64,000 nucleotides of DNA from Maea johnstoni (Eukaryota > Annelida > Polychaeta > Spionida > Magelonidae). The notes below the pieces were generated by a model, which was given only the letters and a program-made list of their open reading frames with translations, searched no databases and had not been told where the DNA came from. Shown here piece after piece: positions 55,237 to 64,000 of this stretch; position 1 is the first letter of the stretch; every line of letters begins with the position of its first letter. The stretch is taken from contig OZ012689.1 of NCBI GenBank assembly GCA_963942565.1, positions 27,258,417-27,322,416 of the forward strand, read 5' to 3'. Position numbers and translations under genes: made by a program.

Positions 55237-58200
55237 TCACTGCTCCACATAGGGATGCTCATTGCCAATCATTATCCGCAGATCTCCCTTGCTGTAATCT
55301 TCCTGTAGTCTGTAGGTATACACACTGTCCTGTCCTTCATATATGATGTTATACCATTCTACGTAGCCTGGAACCACTGAGATCACCTTTCCTATCCATT
55401 CTCCTTCATCGAATTTGTGAAGTACTCTCTTCCCAACTAATAAAGGCCTATTACTACCCAGACTTTCCTCACATACCCCTTCCTGAGCACTTTTCACCAG
55501 CCTTAATACATTGCTCTTTAATTGCTCCACTCCGTGCTTCTTGGATTTCACTGAGAATGCAAACACAGTCTTGTCACCTATATCCTGGTGTAGCACTTTT
55601 TTACGGAAATTGAGTTGAGACTTCAGTGCTTCAACCTGTTCCTTCACTGTGAATTCCGAGAGTTTTTGTTCCACTTCTATTTGTGTCTGCCACAAACCAT
55701 AATACACCACTTTGCTACTCATTTTCTCTTTTTCCTCTACTAATTTCTGTCGTTTCCTTCTGATTTCCTCTGCCTTTTTCTTCAAGGCTTCCCTTCGCTT
55801 TTCCTCTATTGCCGTTTTTCTCTCTTTAAACATTTTCTTGAATTGGGGAGTCGCTTTTCGTGCACTTTCGATCAGCTTTGATCGTTCCTCTTCTGGTATT
55901 TCTGCCAGCCATTGGCCAGTCTTGTTATATGAGTACATTAGAAATGCCTCATTTGTCAGAACAGTAGCGTTAGGTCGAAATCTAACGAGGTGGTCCAGAA
56001 TACCGAACACAAATTCAGGTAGCTTGTTATGGGAGATAACTGATGAAGTTTCTTTGACAAGTTCCTCTGTCTTGGTAAAATATTTACCCCCAGGCAACTG
56101 ATCGGCCACCATTCTTTTCAACAATGACTGCAATGCTAAACACAAAACATGGGTGAGCTGGACAGCGGTGGAATCATCCTGCGCTCCTTGAAGTAGCGCA
56201 TCAAGCATATAGTCTTTCTCAATCCAGACGTCATCAAATGGTGACTGGCCGCTCAATAAAGTTGGCTCGGGATCAGATGCATTTTCCCCAAGGTATTCAG
56301 ACAGGTGCAGGTACTGTTCATTGAGGTCTAGAACATGGTTACAGTTCTCCACTATCCGCCAGAATGGGGAGGTTATCAACTTGGCCAGCAGACCCAAGAC
56401 CCGGCAGCATGATATATAGAGAGGACATTCCAAGGATTTACTGAGGCTTTCCAACAGGCGATTCGTCAACCCATTCACATTTTTCAGAAACTCCTGTGCC
56501 ATCTCATGGTGGTAAAAAAGAACTTGCGCAACATAAAACATGATGTTGAATCTGTTACCTTTGAAGTTTACAAAGAGGACTTTCTTGTTTTCCTGCTTGG
56601 TGTACGTTTTCCATGCTTGGTGGCACCCGCTCCTCTCATCCCCTCCACGTGAGAAGGCTTTTGCAGACATTCTTATCATTTCGACAGTTCCAGCCTCATT
56701 GCCCTGTGAAGAGGAGTCTCCTGCCATAGAGGTCTTTTCAAAGTTTCTGACACTGGCAGAGCAAACTTCAGCCATCGCCACTAACAAGTGTAAGGCACAG
56801 AAAAAATTATTCAATTTTGAACACTTTTGCTGCTCCTCAGGACTCATGTCTTTCCATCCATCCTTGACTTTCGGAAGAATTGAGGCCCTATATTCTTCTA
56901 AAAGCTTATTGAACGCCTTTTCTGTGGCAGCCCTGTCGGACATAGTGTCTCGTATTCCAGCTAAAATGCGATAGCCAATATTCGCTTCCTTACCTTCATT
57001 CTCATATTCCACACAAGTTGACTCTATGTCATGCAAGATTTCCTTGAATGTCTCAAGAGTTGTTCTAGCAGTCTTGTCACTGATCTCGCGTAGTCCCATA
57101 AGGTAGCTATCTTTATTTTCATCTGAGGCTAAGTATACTTCATACTTTGCACCAAACTTGCTGGTTTCATCACTCATCAATGTGGTACTTGCTTTGTCTG
57201 GGAGCACTTGGCTGAGTTGCTTATGTGCAAGAACGACTTTCGATTGGACTATATCATCTACTGTTTGTCGAGCAGGTAAACGGTTGGGTTCTTTACCACA
57301 AAGTTTTGAAACCTCTCTTATGACACCTGGAACATTCTTTGTTGCCACTGAGAGATTTGTTAAATTCATGACACACTCCCGTGTCTGAGGAGTGAACTTG
57401 TCTGTGGTCTCATCAAACAGAAGCAGCTCAGAATTGTCGCTAATAAGGGACTGCAGGTAGTCACAGTTGACTTTTTCACAATTGAAGTCCTTCTCCAATT
57501 TATCTTTCTCCTTCCGAACTTCAGCCAGGCAGGCTTCACTCTTGGCTAATTTTCCCTTGGTGGAAATTACCTCCTCCATCATCTGTGCACGCGACTTATG
57601 CGCTCTTGTTAGTTTTAGCCTCTCCTGCTTCAATTCTTGACGATACTTCACAATAGTTGAGAGACGTTTCTGCTTTTGTTGCTGAACCATCGCCACCCTC
57701 CTCTCAAGGTTCTCTATTTTCTTGGCCATTTCTTTATCTTCTTGACCTGCGCTTTTAGCTGGTAGAATATCCAGCTTTCTTTTTTTGGTCTCCAAACGCC
57801 GCTCGACATTTCTCTTCTCTTCCCTTAATTTCCTTTTTTGTGCAGTAACCTCTTTCACTTCTTCATGGGATGCACTAACTTCCTTAAGCAACTCCTTGTT
57901 TAGTGCTATAATTTCTTTAGAAACATGAAGAGATGCAGATTCAAATGCCGTTTTGCATGCTTCTTTTTTAGGTTCAGGCAAAATGAAAGTATCGTTCTTT
58001 AGTTCATGCGATTTCAGACCACGCAATGATTTTGATTTTGAAACCAATCTGTGTACTCAAGTCATTAATGAGTTCAATTCCAAATCTCTGCCCACCAGGA
58101 TTGATATCCATTTTCTCAGATGTCCTCTGGACAAATCCTTGTCCTTCATGAAATTATATAGGTCAATTATCAGACCATTACTGACCTCTTCTTGAGGTGC

Positions 58201-58257
58201 CAGTTTGTCATTCATCAAATCAGTCTCAGAAATCTTCTGTTTAACGAGAAAAGACAT
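55237..58257 (-). CDS. Transposase-like coiled-coil protein with C-terminal Spin/Ssty domain
   Basis: A minus-strand intronless frame: ATG at 58257 opens 66 codons, one in-frame TGA follows at 58059-58057, and the same frame then runs 939 further codons to 55237. In the long part (numbered from 58047) residues 45-190 form a Lys/Glu-rich coiled coil. STTLMSDETSKFGAKYEVYL (about 287-306) and RDTMSDRAATEKAFNKLLEE (about 366-385) hold conserved-looking Asp residues such as an RNase H-like transposase would have. KLNNFFCALHLLVAMAE (411-427) and WRIVENCNHVLDLNEQYLHL (563-582) follow; a second basic coiled coil spans 730-780. Residues 868-930 (LLVGKRVLHKFDEGE, WIGKVISVVPGYVEWYNIIY, DSVYTYRL) match the Spin/Ssty Tudor-like repeat of Spindlin. 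Lack of introns inside a host intron and antisense orientation suggest a mobile element. Superfamily unknown; the catalytic assignment is inference. Confidence 0.72.
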
Positions 58258-58311
58258 TTTCAGTCAAAAACTAACATGAAACAACTTGAACGATCTTATG
58301 TATAGAACAAA

Positions 58312-58764
58312 CTAATTTTCATCGCTGGATTCGGAGCACGTGACGTCAGGATCACTCAGGTATGACAGACCACCCAGGGCACCAGCCTTCAGCAAATCTT
58401 TCTCAAAGTCGACATATTCCTGTGGCAAACCGAATTTCTCACTGAAACGACGTCTGGGGGGAACATCTCTGATGGCAAGAAACACCGGACGCACAATTTG
58501 CTTGAATCTGTAAAAACCATGACGATTTGTCTTCGACATCAGACCTGCTTCCAGACCATCCATGAAAACGCGGTGAAATTTTGTATTAAACACAGCTGAC
58601 TTCCTCAAACTACAGAATCGCTCAAACAACTCGCGCTCATCATCAGATATCAGGACACGCCACTCTAGGACATAGTCCAATTTCACATCTCTTTCTAAGG
58701 CTGGTGAAAGTTGGCCACAGGAATTGATAGCCCTAATAACATTTATAGGTTGACGTGTATTCAT
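58312..58764 (-). CDS. 150-codon frame upstream of the Spin/Ssty transposase-like gene
   Basis: Complete ATG-to-stop frame: starts MNTRQPINVIRAINSCGQL, contains DDERELFERFCSLRKSAVFN and RFKQIVRPVFLAIRDVPPRR, ends SDPDVTCSESSDEN. I recognise no domain. It lies 54 bp ahead of the next frame on the same strand; an acceptor-like TCTCGTTAAACAG follows its stop, and a strong acceptor (TTTTTTTTTTCAG) lies about 58 bp upstream of its ATG. It could be a first exon or first cistron of the same element. Confidence 0.6.
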   Translation of the reverse strand: MNTRQPINVIRAINSCGQLSPALERDVKLDYVLEWRVLISDDERELFERFCSLRKSAVFNTKFHRVFMDGLEAGLMSKTNRHGFYRFKQIVRPVFLAIRDVPPRRRFSEKFGLPQEYVDFEKDLLKAGALGGLSYLSDPDVTCSESSDEN

Positions 58765-59684
58765 GCTGAACTATTCTATTCTATTCTGAACTACCATAGA
58801 GACCTGTGATAACTATTTTCCTGAAAAAAAAAAGAATCAGGTACTCACTTCACAGTCATTCAATGGATGATTAACTGAACGATATCGCAATGCAAATGGA
58901 GGGACACAGGATGCAACACATCCTTCAAACGGGGCAAGTTGACCCTAAAGTTTACTTGCCCCACCAGCACTTCTACTTGCCCCACCACTCTGCCTCCTAG
59001 TGGCTGGTAGTTTTCCCACAAACATTTTCAGTATCAATTGATAAAAATGGAACCGGTGCAGCTAGTGTACTTAAGTGAAGAATATGAATAAAAATAACCG
59101 TATTAAAATACCGATAAAAACACTAGAAAATAATGTCATATGAAATTATTAAAAGTTCAGAAAAATGTGACAAAATCATGCAGATATGCTATTTTTGTAA
59201 CATTAACCCACTTTGAACAATAAATATCTCATCTTCATGTCATCTTTCTGCTGGACATGATTTTTTTGTGCATCCTTGAAGATTTTAAATAGAACATTCC
59301 AAAAGCAAAGACAGTCACACATCTTTTAGTTTTTCTTGTGATTACATTTGACATTCTGTTTTTGATAAGGGGTGTAACTATAAGGGGTGTGACTGAAAGT
59401 GGCAACGACCAGTATGATTTTCATTGCTTATATACTTTAAGCCCATGATGCAGATTGTGCTTGGTGTGATGGGGTCTATAGATTCACATCATCACAGGTT
59501 ATGACCCAAACTAGTTCTTTTTGTGATGAATGGCAGAAATATACTGGCATGGTTAAAACTACCATGTATATATTTTATCATTTTAGAATTATCAAGGGTG
59601 TTTATGCTATTTTTGCCATCATATGGATTTTGGCAGACTGAAAATCCTGTTGAAATAAATGAAAAGTTATTTTTTGGCAAACAT
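58765..59684. other. 5' flank of the transposase-like gene
   Basis: No terminal inverted repeat pair was found around the transposase-like frames. A GGCAAGTT ... ACTTGCCCC block at 58931-59000 resembles the sister MITE at 46197. Otherwise AT-rich and featureless. Confidence 0.4.
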
Positions 59685-60042
59685 CAGGGCTCGACGTTAA
59701 GGCTAGCCCTGTAGCCCCGGGCTAGTTATTGAAAGTCAGGGCTAGTAAATTCTACCTGTGAGTAGCCCTGAGCGGCTAGATAGAATAAAAATACCAGCAC
59801 TTAAAAAATTATGAAGCCCACCTTTGGCTCTGCATACCTGGATGATAATTTAACTCAATTTTCCACAATACACTGTTCTCTTTTCATGTTATCAACAGAG
59901 GCTATGATATCAACAGAGGTCACTAAGATTTGAAAAGAGTTGTCATTAATATCAGGGCTAGCAAAAACATCTCAGGGCTAGTAAAAGTTTCGGTAACTAG
60001 CCCTGCTGGGCTTGTGAAATTCTTTCTTAATGTCGAACCCTG
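59685..60042. mobile_element. 5-bp-TSD MITE, copy D (inverted)
   Basis: 358 bp with CAGGGCTCGACGTTAAG at the left and ATGTCGAACCCTG at the right, same orientation as copy C and close to it in sequence. The flanks AACAT and AAAAA no longer match, so the target duplication is decayed. Confidence 0.88.
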
Positions 60043-60124
60043 AAAAATGTTGTATTTTTGTTGTTTTTTATGATGCCAATGCATTTCTCTCAGTCTCAGC
60101 TTCAATATCATGTATCACACTATA

Positions 60125-60579
60125 GTGAATTCATTATTCAAAGAATCACTTGTTCTACCTACCAAAGTAACATTTTTATTTCTGAAATTTCACCTTTCAG
60201 ATGATTCCATACAGTGAAATCATGTACACCATTGAGTTCCTCATGATTTTTTACCCCCATCCATCCCCCCAAGAAGATGATTTTGTCCTGTACTGAGTGT
60301 ATTTGAGCGTGTTTTAAACACCTTGTTTATTTTTTATCAATCCCCACCAGATGCTCCACATGGCGCTCTGAGCACAACAAAACAAACAAATTTGAAGTTG
60401 TTTACAACTCGCTCAAATGCACTCAATACGTGGCAAAATCATTTTTTCTATGTCATGAATAGGGGTAAAAAACGATGCGGAACACGATGGTGTACCTGAT
60501 TTTACTGTATGGAATCATCTAAGAGGTGAAATTTCAGATATAAAACTACTTTACCTCGCCAAAGTGGTATTGAATTCAC
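60125..60579. mobile_element. Fold-back element (near-complete palindrome)
   Basis: 455 bp in which the left arm (about 60126-60260) and the right arm (about 60445-60579) are inverted copies. Shared words are GTGAATTCA, CTGAAATTTCACCT, GATGATTCCATACAGT and GTACACCAT. Even the centre pairs loosely (GAGTGTATTTGAGCG with CGCTCAAATGCACTC). No coding content; flanking target duplication not evident. Confidence 0.9.
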
Positions 60580-61587
60580 CACGGAAAGTCAGGAGGCCTC
60601 ATACACCAATCGGAAGAAGTGTTCTAAACTTCCCCAAGGCATACAAGGATTTCCTGTCCTCACAGCCAATGAAAAAGCCCGTAATTCAAGGCTTGTAGGC
60701 TGTGGCAGAAAATGACGCAGTGCCGTTCTCAAACGTTCGACGCCCCCTCTATTGAGCGCCGGCATCGCTACTACTGTCCAAGTTTTCATGGGTTGTGTCT
60801 CCCACAATGTAAATTTTGTTAATTCATATGTCAGATATTTGAGGTTCAAGGGAACTGATTAGGTTGGTCTTTCATAGTTGTGGTTATGACCAGCACTTTG
60901 TTTGAAGTACAAGTTTGAAAGTACTTACTGTGTCTTACTCTGATTAATGATATCAGTGAACAATACAAAACTGTCTGTAAACTAATGAACTTCTGTTATT
61001 CAAACTCCTTTTTGTGAAATTTTATAGCAGATTATAGCATAATAATTCTTATTCTTTGAAGAAACTGGACTGGTACGGGATAGATTAGGCACAGTGACTT
61101 TGTAAAGTGTTTGGGAAATGAATTCAAAAAGCCCTCACAGCAAGGCATAAAACATGTGTGTTTCCTGTACATAACAGTCCCCAAATCAAAAGTTAGGTAG
61201 GTAGGGATTTAAGTATGTTTTAGTATTCGACATGTGAGTTAACAACTACTGAATGTCGGTCAAAATCGCCGATCCGAAAAATGCTGACTACCTAAATGGC
61301 CGATCGCAAAAAAACGGCCGATGACTCATTGGGCCCTCCTGAAATAAACCGTATTCAACTTATTCAGTTATTGAACTTAACATTCTTCCTATGTCAAGTG
61401 TCATAAACAGTCTTATTAACTATTCTGTGTTTCGACATATATGTTTTTGTTTAAATCTGAATGTTAATTCTAGACATAATTACGCCACAAAGCCAAGACC
61501 TCCTACAGTTATAGCGGCTAGCTACGCCGACTTTTCTTCTTGAAATATTCTTTTTTAATTCCAAAATCTGTCTAATGATAAATGACA
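60580..61587. other. OAF intron 1, nothing recognised
   Basis: A GC-richer patch at about 60590-60800 is open for 86 codons on the minus strand but shows no family resemblance. The rest is AT-rich. Confidence 0.4.
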
Positions 61588-63815
61588 CAGGGCTCAACAT
61601 TAAGAAAAAACTTCATAAGCCCAGCAGGGCTAGTTACCGTATCCAGAGATATATAGACTAAGGAGATATGACACAAAGAGTAAAAGCTCCTACACCAGTC
61701 ATGCACTATTGTTATGCAAATGAGCTCTTATCTGCACCCCACTCATACCCAGGAGCTCATCCTGGCTCAGCCGGGCATGTGCACTGCTCTACTTATCACA
61801 ACTTCCTGTGTAGGCTGTACCACAGGGTATGTAGTTGTCTAGAGTATGAATGGGTTGAGAAAAGATGCTAATTCAAAAACTCATGATGATTAAGTGTTTT
61901 TTTGAGTTGCCTTAGCAAAAATGTTTCTGTAAATTGTACCATTCCTCAGTTCTTCACATCTTCATAAATTGAAACAAGATTATTCTAAAATCCATACACC
62001 CATCTATTTTAATACATTGTAAAGCTGTAAATAAGCCTATATTCTCCGAGTTCTTTACAGTACAATAGCTTTGTTGTCCAAACAGAATACATGAAGTTTT
62101 CCTAAAGTAATGCCATTAGCTTAATGTAGAAGAGTTCTGTTAGTTTGTCTATTTCATGGTTTCACAGGTCCATAACATCAGACAGGATGCAGTGACAAAA
62201 CATGATATTTTCCTGTCTCAGTGTATAGTTTTATTCTACTGGTGTGGATTGCCTTTACTCTCAGATCCACACCTGTCAGGGGCAGTACAGGACACACCCG
62301 TCTGATTGCAATCCCTACTGGCCAGGTTGGGCTTCTTTTATTTCCTCAGGTCTTAAAAAGACAATAAGCTAATTGGTGTCAGACGGGATGGGCCTCATAA
62401 CATCCTGAGTGAGGGTATTGTCTGCTGCCAACAGGCAGAAACAGAATTACAGTAGATATTTGATTTGCAGACTTATCATAGAAGTGTCATTTTAGCTTGG
62501 AAAACCTCAAATATGTTTGGTGGAGGGAGAGGGTTCATCAACCTCTCAAACATCTAGATAGTTTCAGTTTTTACCTTTTGGGGAGGCTTAACAACCTGGG
62601 CATTCTAGGAATGTATGTGAGTACTGTTAGATATTTTGTTTGTTGAATGGCCATGTTTAATTAATGTTAGCCTTGTTGCAATGAGCATACGTTTGCTTCA
62701 GTTTAAGACTTTTGACGTATCTTCAGGATGCTAACATAGGTATGTGTCATCAGCACTATTTCAATAAATAACCCCTTATGTGACGGCCTATTTCTAGTTT
62801 ATTTGTCTGTTGATTCCTTGGACCTGAAGTTGACCTCAAATTTGAGACTTCAAAATCCTGGAAACTAGAAAATGCAGCACAGAATAGCTTGATAATAGGA
62901 AATACAAATCTATTAATATTTCAAAACTTTACATGGGAGAAAAATATGTAAAAAAGTGTTTTATTCAACATCAAGCATACAAAATGGCAGAACATATAAT
63001 CCCATTATTACCTTACATAAGGTCCAGAAAACCGGGAAAAAATACTATTTCAGGTAAACAAATTTCTTTGAAAATAGTTTTACGCTAGAGATTAACTTCT
63101 CTATCTATCTATTTCACCTTATAAACAAACTTGAAAGTGTTGGTTTCTGAGAATTAGAAGGTGGAATTTACTAAAAATGACTCATGACTGATGTTTAGTC
63201 TTATCACAATTGAAATAGAGTCCCCGATTGAACCACCCCAAATATGTGTATTGCAATTACACTAACATCAATTAAGCATAGTAAACAATAGTTCCTACAT
63301 TCATCCCCAGAATCTCTATGTTGTTAAGCCTCTCCAAAAAATAAAATTCATGTCTTACATGTTTGAAAGTACAACAGGTCCATTCAACCTGCTACCCAAC
63401 CTGCTAGGCAAGATGGCCGCCTTCCTTATCTAACTGAGCTCCTAGGTAAGATTTCCCTCCACAGTGTAAAGCTAATGGACTGCATGCCACGTTGCCACTC
63501 CCTTTAGGTAACACTCCCTGCCGTATCTTTTACTAGCCCTGAAATATTTTTGCTAGCCCTGATATTAATTATCAAAATTTTTCAAGCAATGAATGACCCC
63601 ATAGCCACTGTTGATAACATGAAAAGCATGCAGTGTATTGTGTTGAAATGAATTATATTATCATCCAGGTATACAGAGCCAAAGGACGGCTTCATATTTT
63701 TTAAGCGCCAATATTTCTATCTAGCCCCTTTGGGCTACTCACAGGTAGAATTTACTAGCCCTGACTTTCAAGAACTAGCCCCGGGCTACGGGGCTAGCCT
63801 TAACGTCAAGCCCTG
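61588..63815. mobile_element. 5-bp-TSD MITE, copy E, split by a nested insertion
   Basis: The left 56 bp of the MITE (61588-61643, CAGGGCTCAACATTAAG) and its right 295 bp (63521-63815, ending CTTAACGTCAAGCCCTG) flank a 1.88-kb insert. The outer target duplication TGACA is perfect at 61583-61587 and 63816-63820, which shows that the two pieces are one element. Without the insert the MITE is about 344 bp, like copy A. Confidence 0.93.
61644..63520. mobile_element. Nested non-autonomous element inside MITE copy E (hAT-like)
   Basis: 1877 bp flanked by CCGTATC (61637-61643 and 63521-63527), or by 8 bp with one mismatch (ACCGTATC and GCCGTATC). Ends CAGAGATATATAG and, reversed from the right, CAGGGAGTGTTACC, then TAAGGAGAT and TAAAGGGAGT, are weakly inverted. 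The CAGRG ends and 7-8 bp target fit hAT. No transposase frame is visible. Confidence 0.75.
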
Positions 63816-63820
63816 TGACA

Positions 63821-64000
63821 TCATGATCATTTTAAACCAATCCAAAACTTTTTTTATCACTTTCCACACTCTTTTACACAGACACTAAGCCTAATTAATG
63901 CACCAGTCAATTGAATCCCTGGGAGGGGGGGCCGGGACATGCGGGATACTGCTCAGGAAAAAATCAATAAATAGCACTCATCCCCACTGGCAGGAACCAA
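63821..64000. other. Window edge, nothing recognised
   Basis: AT-rich DNA with a short G run near 63924-63930. No feature supported. Confidence 0.5.

Noticed and set aside
58368-58376. Second exact GACCACCCA GLI-type site
   Set aside because: It lies within the 150-codon transposon-associated frame, and its presence is compatible with chance.
53755-58980. Terminal inverted repeats for the Spin/Ssty transposase-like gene
   Set aside because: I compared both flanks by eye and found no convincing inverted pair or target duplication, so no element boundary is given.

Overview
This window comes from an animal nuclear genome. It is AT-rich, has long spliced introns with GT-AG borders, long (TA)n arrays and many short inverted-repeat transposons. 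The gene content (a Gli/Ci zinc-finger factor, a secreted OAF-type protein, a small beta-trefoil-like protein) points to a bilaterian, most likely a marine invertebrate. I cannot fix the phylum from sequence alone.

Layout. 1-15.9 kb: no convincing coding sequence; AT-rich DNA with (TA)n, poly-C and poly-G tracts, two degenerate tandem repeats and some GC-richer islands, probably upstream or 5' intronic DNA of Gli. 15.9-33.1 kb, plus strand: a complete or nearly complete Gli gene in 16 exons. All exon phases agree and the open frame is 1728 codons if a candidate first exon at 15921-16320 is included. It has the SYGH motif, five C2H2 fingers, RRDS/RRSS/RRASDP phosphorylation-type sites, a Gln/Met-rich region and a C-terminal activation helix. 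33.1-38.8 kb: 3' UTR and convergent intergenic DNA. 40.6-52.7 kb, minus strand: a seven-exon gene for a 217-residue protein with a Pro-rich PPPPY N-terminus and a beta-trefoil-like body; a 5' UTR exon probably lies near 52.7 kb. 53.0 kb, plus strand: signal-peptide exon of an out-at-first (OAF) homologue, head-to-head with the minus-strand gene across a short CRE-bearing promoter. 53.2-64 kb: OAF intron 1, which holds a minus-strand transposase-like gene of about 1000 codons ending in a Spin/Ssty (Tudor-like) domain, plus several MITEs, one of them split by a second insertion.

The most unusual feature is that tandem duplications repeatedly straddle or abut exon-intron borders. At the Gli borders of exons 3, 5, 7 and 15, and at exon 4 of the beta-trefoil gene, the splice site and its flank have been copied 2 to 9 times, leaving spare splice-like sites beside the real ones. 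Mobile DNA is mostly short non-autonomous elements whose target-site duplications can be read directly: a 5-bp family with CAGGGCTCGACGTTAAG ends, a TTAA family, TA-flanked elements, a MULE-like long-TIR element and fold-back elements.
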